Assembly: GCA_026645575.1 (NCBI GenBank)
Contig: JAPKMW010000103.1
Coordinates: 1-40,627, forward strand
Reading direction: 5' to 3'
Length of the DNA stretch: 40,627 nucleotides
From: Caldilineaceae bacterium
GTDB taxonomy: Bacteria > Chloroflexota > Anaerolineae > Caldilineales > Caldilineaceae
In this document: positions 1-13,184 of the stretch, in pieces
Layout: each line of letters opens with the position of its first letter
Position numbering within the stretch: the first letter of the stretch is position 1
The notes under the pieces: model-generated
The model's input: only the letters and a program-made list of their open reading frames with translations
What the model was told of the DNA's origin: nothing
The model's database searches: none
Made by a program: the position numbers and the translations under genes

Positions 1-259
1 GCCTCAAAGCCGCTCGTAATCATACTTATTTACTTAAGGTACTCGCCACTTTATTCCATTAAGACGCGATTGCCCTAACCCTACTACGGAAGACAGTTGC
101 ATTTCGCTGTCGTCCAGGTTACAATAGCGACATTCAACCATGCCACCCAAGAGCAATCATTCTCAGTAGACCGCAACGCTATCGAGCCTGACTTAGGACC
201 GGGACTACTGATTCAGTTAATCCGTATGTCAATCATTTACAAGCTACAGGGGAGGAACC
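1..259. other. Upstream non-coding segment
   Basis: No gene is supported here. The only clear signal is a purine-rich Shine-Dalgarno run (ggggagg) just before the ATG at 260, which fixes the start of the first gene. No convincing promoter, RNA or repeat was seen; the window edge may cut off a regulatory region. Confidence 0.5.
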
Positions 260-1156
260 ATGTTGCCCATCATTGATACGCATCAACATCTCTGGGATCT
301 CAGCAAATTCAAGCTGCCGTGGGTCGATGGCGCACCGGCGATCAACCGCAGCTACCTTCAAAGCGACTACGCCGAAGCAACGGCGGGTCTCAACGTGGTG
401 AAGGCCGTTTACATGGAAGTGGATGTTGATCCCAGCCAGCAAACGGCGGAAGCACTCTATATTATCGATCAGTGCCAACGAGACGACACGCCTACGGTTG
501 GCGCTGTCATCTCCGGTCGCCCAGCCGCGGCGGACTTTGCGGCCTATATTACGCAGTTCAAGGGCAATCCCTACATCAAAGGCGTGCGCCAGGTCTTGCA
601 TGTGCCGGAGACGCCATCCGGCTACTCTCTGCAACCGAGCTTTGTCCAGAGTATTCAACTGTTAGGGGAACTGGGCATGAGCTTTGATCTCTGTCTGCGC
701 CCCAGCGATTTGGGCGATGGCGTCAAGCTGGCTGATCTTTGCCCCAATACGCGCTTTGTGGTTGACCATTGTGGCAATGGCGACCCGAATATTATTGCCG
801 CGTCGGTCGATTTACCACAAGACCCAGCCAATCCCTTTTCCCACACCCGTCGCCAATGGCAGGATGATATGCAGGCGTTGGCAAATCGCCCCAATGTGAT
901 CTGCAAAATTTCCGGCATCATCGCCCGCGTCATCCCCGGCTGGAGCGCGGCCACCCTGGCCCCCACGGTGAATCACTGCCTGGATGTCTTCGGCCCCGAC
1001 CGCGTCGTCTTTGGCGGCGACTGGCCGGTCTGCACGCTGGGCGCCTCCTATCGCGAGTGGGCGACGGCGTTGCGTGAAATCATTGCCGAGCGCAGTGAAC
1101 GAGATCAGCGCAAGTTGTTGCATGACAATGCCGAAGCGTTTTATCGGTTGGGGTAA
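260..1156 (+). CDS. Amidohydrolase-family (TIM-barrel) metal-dependent hydrolase
   Basis: A 298-residue cytoplasmic hydrolase of the amidohydrolase-2 group, which includes L-fuconolactonase and 4-sulfomuconolactone hydrolase. The N-terminus has the metal-binding pattern DTHQHLWD (His8, His10). Further conserved positions are VVDHCGNGD (His170) and FGGDWPV (Asp254), in the order expected for the barrel. Length is typical and no signal peptide is present. The start is supported by ggggagg about 6 bases upstream. It is followed after 94 bases by a Gfo/Idh/MocA oxidoreductase on the same strand. That pairing is common in sugar or sugar-acid degradation, so a lactonase step is likely. The exact substrate cannot be read from the sequence; other amidohydrolase-2 activities, including decarboxylation, remain possible. 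Confidence 0.88.
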   Translation: MLPIIDTHQHLWDLSKFKLPWVDGAPAINRSYLQSDYAEATAGLNVVKAVYMEVDVDPSQQTAEALYIIDQCQRDDTPTVGAVISGRPAAADFAAYITQFKGNPYIKGVRQVLHVPETPSGYSLQPSFVQSIQLLGELGMSFDLCLRPSDLGDGVKLADLCPNTRFVVDHCGNGDPNIIAASVDLPQDPANPFSHTRRQWQDDMQALANRPNVICKISGIIARVIPGWSAATLAPTVNHCLDVFGPDRVVFGGDWPVCTLGASYREWATALREIIAERSERDQRKLLHDNAEAFYRLG

Positions 1157-1178
1157 GTCTTCACCGATGCGAACAAGC

Positions 1179-1237
1179 CGCGCTAAGCCGGTCCATGACC
1201 GGCGATTAGGCCGCCGGTCATGGACCGGCTTAGCGCG
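1179..1237. repeat. Perfect 24-bp inverted repeat, GTCCATGAC-centred
   Basis: Arms at 1179-1202 and 1214-1237 are perfect reverse complements with an 11-base loop. Each arm is also a smaller palindrome: gccggtc-cat-gaccggc at 1187-1203 and gccggtc-atg-gaccggc at 1213-1229. It lies between two co-directional genes and has no T-tract, so it is more likely a dispersed palindromic repeat or an RNA-stabilising hairpin than a canonical terminator. Related centres occur at 10719-10757, 12035-12085 and 12994-13010. Confidence 0.85.
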
Positions 1238-1250
1238 GGGGGAGTAACCT

Positions 1251-2240
1251 TTGCCCGATCAACCATTGCGGATTGGCACATTGGGCGCCGCACGCATTAC
1301 ACCCAATGCGCTCATTCGTCCGGCGCACCAAGTGGAGGGGGTGATGGTGGCGGCGGTGGCGGCGCGTGATCCGGCCAAGGCGCGCGCGTTTGCCGTCCAG
1401 CATGGCATTCCCCAGGTGTACGCTTCCTACCAGGCGCTCCTGGCCGACCCTACCATCGACGCCATTTATAACCCGTTGCCGAACAATCTTCACGCCGAAT
1501 GGACGATCCGCGCCTTGGAAGCGGGGAAACATGTTCTGTGTGAAAAACCCCTAGCGGCGAATGCTGCTGAGGCGGAGCAGATGGCGCAGACCGCAGAGCG
1601 CACCGGGCTGGTTTTGATGGAAGCCTTTCATACGGTCTACCATCCGTTGGCGAACCGCATGAAAGCGATCATCGATAGCGGTGAGCTGGGCCAGATCCGT
1701 CATATCGATGTGCAATTTTGCACCCTCATGTGGCGTTGGTGGGATATTCGGCTGCGCTATGACCTGGCCGGTGGCGCCACGATGGATTTGGGTTGCTATG
1801 CCATTCGTCTGCTCCGTTTTCTCGCCAACGCCGAGCCGGAAGTAGTGCGCGCCCAAGCTGACTGTGTAACGCCCCAGCTCGACCGCTGGATGCGCGCTGA
1901 TCTGCGCTTTCCCAACGACATCACCGGCTCATTCACCTGCGCCTTCTGGTCAACCAAACTAATTCGCATCACGGCACGCGTCCTTGGCGAGGCCGGCGAG
2001 ATGCACGTTCTCAACCCCATTCTGCCCCAACTCTATCACCGCCTCCAGGTACGCACTGCCGCCGGCACCCGCACCGAACACCACCCTGGTGACAGCACCT
2101 ACACCTATCAACTGCGCGCCTTTGTCGCCGCGATTCAAGGCCAGCGCCCCTTGCTTACCGATGGTCGCGATGGCGTTGCCAACATGCGGGTCATCGATGC
2201 CATCTATGAAAAAGCCGGTTTGCAACACCGCGGTCTATAG
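1251..2240 (+). CDS. Gfo/Idh/MocA-family NAD(P)-dependent oxidoreductase
   Basis: A 329-residue dehydrogenase. An N-terminal Rossmann fold opens with the dinucleotide loop IGTLGAARI (about residues 8-16). The family motif CEKPLA with catalytic Lys99 is at residues 97-102. The rest is the alpha/beta C-terminal domain, including the MDLGCYAIRLLRFL stretch that resembles dimeric dihydrodiol dehydrogenase and glucose-fructose oxidoreductase relatives. The start codon is TTG, chosen because a strong ggggggag ribosome site lies 7 bases upstream and no better ATG precedes the fold. It probably oxidises a sugar, polyol or cyclitol, acting with the upstream amidohydrolase. Substrate and cofactor preference cannot be decided. 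A conserved non-dehydrogenase role is possible but less likely, since the EKP motif is intact. Confidence 0.88.
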   Translation: MPDQPLRIGTLGAARITPNALIRPAHQVEGVMVAAVAARDPAKARAFAVQHGIPQVYASYQALLADPTIDAIYNPLPNNLHAEWTIRALEAGKHVLCEKPLAANAAEAEQMAQTAERTGLVLMEAFHTVYHPLANRMKAIIDSGELGQIRHIDVQFCTLMWRWWDIRLRYDLAGGATMDLGCYAIRLLRFLANAEPEVVRAQADCVTPQLDRWMRADLRFPNDITGSFTCAFWSTKLIRITARVLGEAGEMHVLNPILPQLYHRLQVRTAAGTRTEHHPGDSTYTYQLRAFVAAIQGQRPLLTDGRDGVANMRVIDAIYEKAGLQHRGL

Positions 2241-2454
2241 GCGCGGCATCGAAACGACAAGCCATACAACTTTTGATCTTCCGGACAGAGTGCGCTATGA
2301 TTGACGCGTTTGGCAACTGGGGTTGAATGAACCCTTACGATAATTGTGGTAGAGTAGTACAGTAAATTGGTGCGCTATGCTTCCGCCATTGCTACTTCAC
2401 GAGCGCAGAACAATTTCGCCGGTTGACGGTGCATGGTAGAGAGGCAGATAGAAG

Positions 2455-5400
2455 ATGAAGATATATACAAAACCAACAGCGCGCCTGTTTCAGGAGCAAT
2501 TACAACAACAGATTTTGATCCTCGACGGCGCCATGGGGACAATGATCCAACAGTACCGGCTTGATGAGGCCGGCTACCGGGGTGACCGTTTCCGCGACTG
2601 GCCCCGTGATCTCAAAGGCAACAACGACCTCCTGGTGTTGACCCAGCCGGAGATTATCAAGGCCATCCACCTTGCCTATCTCGACGCTGGCGCCGACATT
2701 ATCGAAACCAACACCTTTTCCGCCACGACCATCGCCCAGGCTGACTATGGCCTGGAAGCTTACGCCTATGACATCAACCTGGCCGCCGCCCAACTGGCGT
2801 CTGCTGCGGCCAATGAAGTGACGCAGCAGACGCCGGATAAACCGCGCTTTGTCGCCGGCGCCCTCGGCCCCACCAACCGCACCGCGTCGATCTCCCCCGA
2901 TGTCAACGACCCTGGCGCCCGCAATGTCACCTTTGATCAACTGGCTGATGCCTACTACGAAGCGGTGCGCGGGCTGGTCGATGGCGGCGTTGACCTGCTG
3001 CTGATCGAAACCATCTTTGACACGCTCAACGCCAAAGCGGCCATCTTTGCCTGTCTGCGCTACTTTGACGAGACCGGTGTCAAGCTGCCGCTCATGATCT
3101 CCGGCACCATCACCGACGCTAGCGGGCGCACTCTTTCCGGCCAGACCACGGAAGCCTTCTGGTATTCGGTCATGCATGCCGAACCGCTGGTGGTTGGGTT
3201 GAATTGTGCGCTTGGCCCTAAGGCGTTGCGTCAATATGTCCACGACTTGAGCCGGGTGGCCGAGACCTATGTCAGCGTCTACCCCAACGCTGGTCTGCCC
3301 AATGCCTTTGGCGAATACGACGAAACGCCCACCGAAATGGCAACGGTGCTACAAGAATTTGCTGATAGTGGTCTGTTGAACATTGTCGGCGGCTGCTGCG
3401 GCACGACGCCAAACCATATTCGCGCCATTGCCCAGGCTGTCGCCACCCTGTCGCCCCGCCCCCTACCGACGATTGATCCCCGTTGCCGCCTGAGTGGCTT
3501 GGAGCCATTGGTGATTGGGCCGGAGACCAACTTTGTCAACATTGGGGAACGCACCAACGTCACCGGCTCGCGGCGCTTTGCCAAGTTGATCAAAGAGGGC
3601 AACTACGAAGAGGCATTAACGGTGGCGCGCCAGCAGGTGGAAAATGGCGCCCAGGTCATCGATGTCAACATGGATGAGGGGCTGCTCGACGCCGAGGCGG
3701 CGATGGTGCGCTTTCTCCATCTCGTCGCTGGGGAACCGGACATAGCCCGTGTGCCGGTGATGATCGACTCGTCCAAGTGGTCGGTGATTGAAGCGGGGCT
3801 GAAGTGCGTCCAGGGCAAGTCCATTGTCAACTCGATCAGCATGAAAGAGGGCGAAGACGCCTTTGTCCGCCAGGCGCGGCTGGCCCGACGCTATGGCGCG
3901 GCTGTGGTGGTCATGGCCTTTGATGAACAGGGCCAGGCCGACACCATTGAACGCAAAGTGGACATTTGTCGCCGCGCCTACCAGCTTCTTACCAAAGAAG
4001 TTGGCTTCCCGCCGCAAGATATTATCTTTGACCCCAACATCTTTGCCGTCGCCACCGGTATTGAGGAACACAACGGCTATGGCGTTGCCTTTATCGAGGC
4101 GACCCGGCAGATCAAAGCACAGTTGCCCCACGCCCTGGTCAGCGGCGGCGTTAGCAATATCTCCTTCTCCTTTCGTGGCAATGACCTGGTGCGCGAGGCG
4201 ATCCACTCAGCCTTTCTCTACCACGCCATCAAGGCCGGCATGGATATGGGCATTGTCAACGCCGGTCAACTGGCGATCTATGAAGAGATTCCGGCGGAAC
4301 TGCTGGAACATGTCGAAGATGTGTTGCTCAACCGGCGGCCCGACGCCACCGAACGCTTGGTAACATTGGCCGAGAATGTCCAGGGTGGGCGCAAGGAGAA
4401 GCAAGAAGACTTGGCTTGGCGTGCCGCCCCAGTGCAGGAGCGGCTGACCCATGCCTTGGTGCATGGCATTAACACTTTTATCACCGAGGATGTTGAAGAA
4501 GCGCGGCAGACCGTTGAGCGCCCAATTCAGGTGATCGAAGGGCCATTGATGACCGGCATGAATGTGGTGGGCGACCTCTTTGGCGCCGGCAAGATGTTTC
4601 TGCCCCAGGTGGTCAAGAGCGCCCGTGTCATGAAACAGGCCGTCGCCTATCTCATTCCCTACATTGAAGCCGAAAAGAGCGCCAATAATGACACCAGCGC
4701 CAAGGGCAAAATCCTGCTGGCGACGGTCAAGGGGGACGTGCATGACATCGGCAAGAACATTGTCGGTGTGGTGCTGCAATGTAACAACTATGATGTCATT
4801 GATCTAGGGGTGATGGCGCCTGCCGCCAAGATTCTAGCGACGGCCCGCCAGGAAAAGGTGGACATTATCGGCCTGAGCGGTTTGATCACCCCTTCGCTGG
4901 AAGAGATGCGCCACCTGGCGCGTGAGATGGAGCGGGAAGGCTTTACCGTGCCGTTGCTCATCGGCGGCGCCACCACCTCCAAAATTCACACGGCGCTGCG
5001 TATTGAACCGGAGTACAAACAGGGCGTGACCGTGCATGTGGTGGACGCTTCGCGTGCGGTCGGCGTGGCAACCAGTTTGTTGAGCAAAGAGCAGGAAGCG
5101 GTCTTTGTCGCCAACGTGCGCGCCGATTATGCAGCCTTACGCGAGCAACACGCTGGACGCGCCGGGCAGCGCACACTGCGTTCCCTGGAAGAAGCCCGTC
5201 GCCATCGCTTTCAGCCCGATTGGCGCCAATACCAACCGCCCATTCCGCGCTGCCTAGGTTTGCAGACCTTCAAACAGTATGATCTCGCCACCCTCAGCCG
5301 CTACATCGACTGGACGCCCTTTTTCGCCACCTGGGAACTGGCCGGTAAATTCCCCCAAATTCTCGATGACGCCACCGTCGGCGCCGCTGCGCGTCAACTC

Positions 5401-6171
5401 TATCAGGACGCCCAACAGATGCTCCAACGGATCATCGACGAACAATGGCTCACCGCCAACGCCGTCATCGGTCTCTTCCCCGCCAACAGCATCGGCGACG
5501 ACATCGAAGTTTACCGACCACACGACCACGCGACCACGCGACCAATGGACTGCCTGACCACCATCCACACCCTCCGCCAGCAGATGGAAAAGCCGCCCGG
5601 TCGCCCCAACTATGCGCTGGCTGATTTCATTGCCCCCAAAGCAAGTGGTGTGCAGGATTATATTGGTCTCTTTGCCGTGACAGCGGGGATCGGGCTGGAC
5701 GAAAAGGCGCGTGAATTTGAAGCTGCCCACGATGATTACAACAGCATCCTGCTCAAAGCGCTGGCTGACCGCCTGGCCGAAGCTTTTGCCGAGCATCTCC
5801 ACGAACGGGTGCGGCGGGAATTTTGGGGCTACGCTGCTGATGAATGCTTGGAGAACAGGGGGCTGATCGACGAACAGTACCGGGGCATTCGTCCCGCCCC
5901 CGGTTATCCCGCCTGTCCGGATCATACGGAGAAGGGGGAACTCTTCCGCGTCCTTCAGGCTGAAGCCAACGCCGGGATAAATCTGACCGAAAACTACGCC
6001 ATGCTCCCCACTGCTGCTGTCAGCGGCTACTACTTCGCCCATCCCGCTGCCGCTTACTTTGGCTTGGGGCGCATCGGCCAGGATCAAGTGATCGACTACG
6101 CCCAACGCAAAGGGATGGACATGGCGACGGTGGAACGCTGGCTGGCGCCGAACTTGGGGTATGAACGGTAA
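2455..6171 (+). CDS. metH: Cobalamin-dependent methionine synthase
   Basis: A full-length 1238-residue enzyme that transfers the methyl group of 5-methyltetrahydrofolate to homocysteine through methylcobalamin. Domains in order: homocysteine-binding barrel (about 10-330) with zinc ligands Cys251 (GLNCALG) and Cys314/Cys315 (GGCCGTT); pterin-binding domain beginning at [13 protein letters not shown] (about 360-630); cobalamin cap and Rossmann module with DVHDIGKN, where His763 is the lower axial ligand; and a C-terminal AdoMet-binding reactivation domain (about 915-1238) with the conserved PACPDHTEK and YYFAHP motifs. All key residues are present. No cobalamin or SAM riboswitch was recognised in the 214-base leader. 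A loop of the reactivation domain contains a tandem octamer at 5517-5543, described separately. A weak gagg site precedes the ATG. Confidence 0.98.
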   Translation: MKIYTKPTARLFQEQLQQQILILDGAMGTMIQQYRLDEAGYRGDRFRDWPRDLKGNNDLLVLTQPEIIKAIHLAYLDAGADIIETNTFSATTIAQADYGLEAYAYDINLAAAQLASAAANEVTQQTPDKPRFVAGALGPTNRTASISPDVNDPGARNVTFDQLADAYYEAVRGLVDGGVDLLLIETIFDTLNAKAAIFACLRYFDETGVKLPLMISGTITDASGRTLSGQTTEAFWYSVMHAEPLVVGLNCALGPKALRQYVHDLSRVAETYVSVYPNAGLPNAFGEYDETPTEMATVLQEFADSGLLNIVGGCCGTTPNHIRAIAQAVATLSPRPLPTIDPRCRLSGLEPLVIGPETNFVNIGERTNVTGSRRFAKLIKEGNYEEALTVARQQVENGAQVIDVNMDEGLLDAEAAMVRFLHLVAGEPDIARVPVMIDSSKWSVIEAGLKCVQGKSIVNSISMKEGEDAFVRQARLARRYGAAVVVMAFDEQGQADTIERKVDICRRAYQLLTKEVGFPPQDIIFDPNIFAVATGIEEHNGYGVAFIEATRQIKAQLPHALVSGGVSNISFSFRGNDLVREAIHSAFLYHAIKAGMDMGIVNAGQLAIYEEIPAELLEHVEDVLLNRRPDATERLVTLAENVQGGRKEKQEDLAWRAAPVQERLTHALVHGINTFITEDVEEARQTVERPIQVIEGPLMTGMNVVGDLFGAGKMFLPQVVKSARVMKQAVAYLIPYIEAEKSANNDTSAKGKILLATVKGDVHDIGKNIVGVVLQCNNYDVIDLGVMAPAAKILATARQEKVDIIGLSGLITPSLEEMRHLAREMEREGFTVPLLIGGATTSKIHTALRIEPEYKQGVTVHVVDASRAVGVATSLLSKEQEAVFVANVRADYAALREQHAGRAGQRTLRSLEEARRHRFQPDWRQYQPPIPRCLGLQTFKQYDLATLSRYIDWTPFFATWELAGKFPQILDDATVGAAARQLYQDAQQMLQRIIDEQWLTANAVIGLFPANSIGDDIEVYRPHDHATTRPMDCLTTIHTLRQQMEKPPGRPNYALADFIAPKASGVQDYIGLFAVTAGIGLDEKAREFEAAHDDYNSILLKALADRLAEAFAEHLHERVRREFWGYAADECLENRGLIDEQYRGIRPAPGYPACPDHTEKGELFRVLQAEANAGINLTENYAMLPTAAVSGYYFAHPAAAYFGLGRIGQDQVIDYAQRKGMDMATVERWLAPNLGYER
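5517..5543 (+). repeat. In-frame octamer tandem repeat inside metH
   Basis: Three units of accacgcg, the first degenerate (accacacg), plus a partial fourth. They encode the His/Thr/Arg-rich segment [10 protein letters not shown] in the reactivation domain, between the conserved EVY and LRQQ segments. The place looks like a surface loop of variable length. This is a repeat expansion tolerated in frame, not a frameshift. Confidence 0.7.
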
Positions 6172-6197
6172 AAGATAGATGTGCGGTATGGAGCCTC

Positions 6198-6245
6198 CAG
6201 GCATCAACCTGAACGTTGCTCCGGAAAACCTGCGCTTGATGCCTG
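6198..6245 (+). terminator. Possible metH 3' hairpin
   Basis: Ten-base arms caggcatcaa (6198-6207) and ttgatgcctg (6236-6245) pair perfectly around a 28-base loop, shortly after the metH stop. No strong T-tract follows, so this is only a candidate terminator or RNA-stability hairpin. Confidence 0.35.
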
Positions 6246-6252
6246 TGACAAT

Positions 6253-6281
6253 TTAGAGAGAATTTTTATCTGCGGTACAAT
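6253..6281 (+). promoter_or_regulatory. Candidate sigma70-type promoter for the site-2 protease gene
   Basis: TTAGAG (6253-6258), a 17-base spacer and TACAAT (6276-6281) form a reasonable -35/-10 pair about 75 bases before the protease ATG. Transcription would start near 6288, so the hairpin at 6286-6311 would lie at the extreme 5' end of the mRNA. Confidence 0.45.
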
Positions 6282-6285
6282 ATAG

Positions 6286-6311
6286 CGGGAGGACGACGGA
6301 TCGTCCTCCCG
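6286..6311. repeat. 11-bp stem, 4-nt loop hairpin in protease leader
   Basis: cgggaggacga (6286-6296) and tcgtcctcccg (6301-6311) are perfect inverted copies around cgga. No T-run follows. Possible roles are a 5' mRNA-stabilising hairpin or a protein-binding dyad overlapping the start of transcription. Confidence 0.6.
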
Positions 6312-6355
6312 TTGTACTAGCGTCCGGCGCTGCCGGTCTGGATTATCGAGAATTT

Positions 6356-7582
<1,227 letters not shown>

Positions 7583-7592
7583 ATTAGATAAT

Positions 7593-7655
7593 GGGTATTG
7601 GGTATTCAATATGTAGTACCCAATACCCAATACCCAATATCCAAATATCCAATAT
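7593..7655. repeat. Heptamer repeat foldback
   Basis: Two gggtatt units (7593-7606) face three acccaat units (7618-7638) followed by degenerate atccaa units up to about 7655. The arrays are complementary, so the stretch can fold back. It fills most of the gap between the protease and glyQS genes. The 7-base period matches the arrays inside glyQS. Confidence 0.8.
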
Positions 7656-7676
7656 CGATTACCATTCACAAAATTT

Positions 7677-10709
<3,033 letters not shown>

Positions 10710-10718
10710 TCCGTTGAA

Positions 10719-10757
10719 CACTGCGCAGCGCGCGTCCGTGACGCGCACTGCGCAGTG
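10719..10757. terminator. Foldback between convergent genes, GTC-CGT-GAC centre
   Basis: Eighteen-base arms (10719-10736 and 10740-10757) pair with one mismatch around the 3-base loop cgt. The position, between the convergent glyQS and CAP-protein genes, suits a bidirectional terminator, although no long T-tract flanks it. It belongs with the other triloop foldbacks of the window. Confidence 0.6.
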
Positions 10758-10784
10758 GAATCTTTGAGCAAAAGGATTCGTTTG

Positions 10785-11666
10785 CTATCGTTTGGCTGTA
10801 GGTAGATAGAGGAAGAACTTGCCGATTGGTGGGGTGGGCGGCGCCGGCGTTGTTACCGGCGTCGGTGCAGGGGTAGGCGCGGCGCCGGCGAGGAGAATGG
10901 TGTCGCTACTGGTGACAGAGGTGGCGCCATTATTTAACTCTACCTCAACCCGCCGTTCGCCGCCGACATTGCGTAAGTTCCAGGCCACTTCCTGGGAAAA
11001 GCTCTGCCAGTCGCTCCAACTGTCGTCGTCATTGCGCAGCCGCATCTGTTGCCAATTACCGTAGATATAGAGCGTCACTTGCGGTGAGTTCGTCTGCACC
11101 GCTTCCCGATTGATAATGACCGGGTAGTTATTATTGCGGTCGCCAAAATCTTGCACCCAATAATTGTCGAAAAAGCCAACGCCAATCTCACGATAATTGC
11201 CCAAAATGTTGGCGCGATGGCCGCTGCTGTTCATCCACCCATCCATCACGCTTTCCGGTGAGTTGTAGCCGTAAGCAATGTTCTCTGCCAGACCATTATA
11301 GACCGTGTAGTAACGTTTGAGGCGATCTGACCAGTTACAGACGCGAACGAGCGCGCCATTGCTGCGATCCTGCGTCTGATGATTAAAGTAATCATCCTGC
11401 TTCATATCCGCAGCGTGATAACGCGCCGCATTGGTCAGATCCGCATTGTACTTCATTGGGGGCAAACCGTTGGCCGCCCGTTGTTCATTGACCAGTTCAA
11501 TCACACGTGCTTCGTTGGCAGCATTGGTGGCGCTCACCATTTCGCCGCCACAGCCGGTAAAAGCCATTTCGGCAAAGAGCTGGGCGCGGGAGAAAAGTGA
11601 TATAAAGATAAGCAACGGTATTACAAGCAAAAGTTGTTTCAAAATAGGTGGTTGGAAGTTTACCAT
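10785..11666 (-). CDS. Secreted CAP/SCP-domain protein
   Basis: A 293-residue exported protein. Residues 1-33 form a signal peptide or anchor (QLLLVIPLLIFISLF core). The CAP domain spans about 48-175, with the hallmark segments VNEQRAANGLPPM, HAADM, GLAENIAYG, WMNSSGHRANIL and IGVGFFDNYWVQDFG. The conserved His/Glu/His cleft residues are visible. The C-terminal region is Ser/Asn-rich followed by a Pro/Thr spacer (APTPAPTPVTTP) and ends KFFLYLPTAKR. Bacterial CAP proteins are extracellular and often of unknown activity. The [FY]LP tail resembles one seen in many Chloroflexota secreted proteins (recalled, not checked) and may be a surface-retention signal. The gene is convergent with glyQS. Confidence 0.92.
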   Translation of the reverse strand: MVNFQPPILKQLLLVIPLLIFISLFSRAQLFAEMAFTGCGGEMVSATNAANEARVIELVNEQRAANGLPPMKYNADLTNAARYHAADMKQDDYFNHQTQDRSNGALVRVCNWSDRLKRYYTVYNGLAENIAYGYNSPESVMDGWMNSSGHRANILGNYREIGVGFFDNYWVQDFGDRNNNYPVIINREAVQTNSPQVTLYIYGNWQQMRLRNDDDSWSDWQSFSQEVAWNLRNVGGERRVEVELNNGATSVTSSDTILLAGAAPTPAPTPVTTPAPPTPPIGKFFLYLPTAKR

Positions 11667-12034
11667 ATTACTTTCTCACTGCCGGTAATTGCTATGCTGA
11701 CCGAAAACCCATTATGTGCCGTAGACGATGGGTTGCGTAGACAATGGTTGCGTTGGCCTGTCGCATTACGCATGTTTTGCGAACCCATCTACACCAGCAA
11801 CGGTTCAGCAATTCATGAGTCAACAATTCATGAGCCAATAATGTGCCAAACGCTTTAGTAATTTTTATCAGAAGTGTAGCATAGATGGCAATAAGAATAT
11901 CATGACAAGATCTTATCATCTCGACGGCGGTGCGTCGGACATACAATGAGTGAAGCGTGCTTACCCGTCGCTTTTTATACGTATAAAAGGAGTAGAAAAT
12001 AAGAGGCGCAGAAAAAGGCAGCGAAGATTTGTGA
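11667..12034. other. AT-rich intergenic segment with two tandem duplications
   Basis: No gene is supported; short open frames here have no recognisable protein. Two short tandem duplications are present: gtagacgatgggttgc followed by a near copy (11721-11751), and caattcatgagtcaa followed by a copy with one change (11809-11838). The upstream region of the CAP gene, including its promoter, must lie here, but no clear -35/-10 pair was found. Confidence 0.6.
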
Positions 12035-12085
12035 TACCTACGCAGCGCTTAGCCAGTCCGTGACTGGCTAAGCGCTGCGTAGGTA
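12035..12085. terminator. Perfect 24-bp foldback, GTC-CGT-GAC centre
   Basis: Arms 12035-12058 and 12062-12085 are perfect reverse complements around the 3-base loop cgt. It lies 3' of the minus-strand MBL-fold gene, so termination or mRNA protection is a plausible role. The centre is identical to that of 10719-10757. Confidence 0.7.
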
Positions 12086-12098
12086 CGATTTGTGAATG

Positions 12099-12147
12099 GT
12101 TCGTTTATCCGCTGGTTTCGACAGGCTCAACCAGCGGACAAACGAAC
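12099..12147. repeat. Foldback with TTCGACAGGCTCAA loop
   Basis: Nineteen-base arms (12099-12117, 12129-12147) pair with one mismatch around an 11-base loop. The inner sequence cgctggtttcgacaggctc is reminiscent of a TTCGACAGGCTCA palindromic repeat common in many bacterial genomes (from memory). It lies immediately 3' of the MBL-fold gene. Confidence 0.75.
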
Positions 12148-12158
12148 TAACTGCCTAC

Positions 12159-12959
12159 TCAAAGCTGACCGGAGAAGAGGATATGGCTGTTATGGGGGAT
12201 AATGATCGGTTTCGGATCGTTGGGGCTGAAATGGCCGGCCCAGACATGCGGATCGTAATCCCGTTTGACAAAGCAAGCGCGATGCACCGGCACAGCGTAG
12301 CTTACGCTACACAAGCGCGCCATCTTAGCAGAGCCGGGGAAGAAAGGAAATTCGCCTTCCGTGGGATGGGTGGTCATAAAGCCCAAGGCCGGTTGCAGGG
12401 CGGCGACGGCGCCGGTCAAATCGGCATGGTCAGCAAAGGTGTTGATCGGGTCGCCCGTGAAATAGAGCCGTCGCTCGCCACTGACGACTACGTAACCCAG
12501 ATGAGTCACATCCGGCGGTTTGATCCCTGCCGCCAGATCGCCCGCCGGTGGCTTGGCATAGAGCGCATGGAGGGTAAAGTCAGCCGCCGTGATCGTATCC
12601 CCAGCCGCTACAATGGTCGTCTGCGTTTCAGGCAACCCCACTTCGTTGACGACGCGCCGGATGCTTTCGATGGGGCCGATCATCTGCACCGCTGGATTGG
12701 CCGCTTTAACGCGCTGCAAGGTTTCAGGATGGGTATGATCCATATGATCATGGGTAAGAATTACTAGATCCACCGGCAGATCGCTTTCCTGCACTGGCGG
12801 CGCCAGGTGAACAAAGCGCTCGGCTGGTCGGTCGTGGGGAAAATAGGGGTCGATCAGGGCAATTTTGCCGGCGCTATTTTTGAGGGCAAAGCTGCTCTGT
12901 TCAAACCAATGAATGGCAACGGCGCCGGTCGGCACCGTCAGGTTGACAAGTGGGTGCAT
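12159..12959 (-). CDS. MBL-fold metallo-hydrolase (UlaG-like)
   Basis: A 266-residue beta-lactamase-fold hydrolase from the preferred start. The metal motif THDHMDHTH (H70, H72, D74, H75) is intact. The later segments GDTITAADFTLHALYAKPP, YTGDPI and the terminal SHNSHILFSG-like tail match the UlaG/L-ascorbate-6-phosphate-lactonase-like branch. It probably hydrolyses a small phosphorylated or lactone substrate in the cytoplasm. The frame is open 33 bases further upstream to 12992. The inner ATG at 12959 is chosen because a run aaaaaaagga lies 9 bases before it and the upstream codons overlap an inverted repeat. Nearby dehydrogenase and SMP-30 genes may belong to related metabolism. Confidence 0.87.
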   Translation of the reverse strand: MHPLVNLTVPTGAVAIHWFEQSSFALKNSAGKIALIDPYFPHDRPAERFVHLAPPVQESDLPVDLVILTHDHMDHTHPETLQRVKAANPAVQMIGPIESIRRVVNEVGLPETQTTIVAAGDTITAADFTLHALYAKPPAGDLAAGIKPPDVTHLGYVVVSGERRLYFTGDPINTFADHADLTGAVAALQPALGFMTTHPTEGEFPFFPGSAKMARLCSVSYAVPVHRACFVKRDYDPHVWAGHFSPNDPKPIIIPHNSHILFSGQL

Positions 12960-12989
12960 GGGAATCGTTCCTTTTTTTAACAATTCGCC

Positions 12990-13170
12990 CATAGCCAGTC
13001 TGTGACCGGCGTTTACGAACGTTGCGTATTGATTTCGGTAATCGTCGATGCGATTTTCACCTCATTGGCCGCAAACAATTGGCCGCAAACAAGGTTTTTC
13101 GTGAAACCTGGAGGACTTGCCGATTTATTCGCGTGACACTCATGAAGGCCGGTCACGAACACCGGCTATG
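12990..13170. repeat. Possible miniature foldback element with CATAGCC ends
   Basis: The ends are related inverted sequences. catagccagtctgtgaccgg (12990-13009) faces ccggtcacgaacaccggctatg (13149-13170); both contain CATAGCCRGT and TGACCGG when read inward. The left end is itself a palindrome with the triloop centre gtc-tgt-gac (12994-13010). The interior holds a perfect 14-base tandem duplication, ttggccgcaaacaa (13065-13092). No coding capacity. It fits a small non-autonomous repeat, but target-site duplications were not found. Confidence 0.45.
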
Positions 13171-13184
13171 AGCAGAATATGTAA

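Noticed and set aside
2241..2454. Cobalamin or SAM riboswitch before metH
   Set aside because: The expected conserved boxes were looked for and not found in the 214-base leader. A covariance-model search would settle it.
5254..6207. A 317-codon minus-strand open frame inside metH
   Set aside because: It is antisense to the AdoMet domain of methionine synthase and has no family features.
11692..11946. An 84-codon minus-strand open frame upstream of the CAP gene
   Set aside because: No family resemblance; it runs through tandem duplications and has no ribosome site.
12096..12767. A 223-codon plus-strand open frame
   Set aside because: It lies entirely opposite the MBL-fold gene, has no recognisable domain, and the minus-strand protein carries intact metal motifs.
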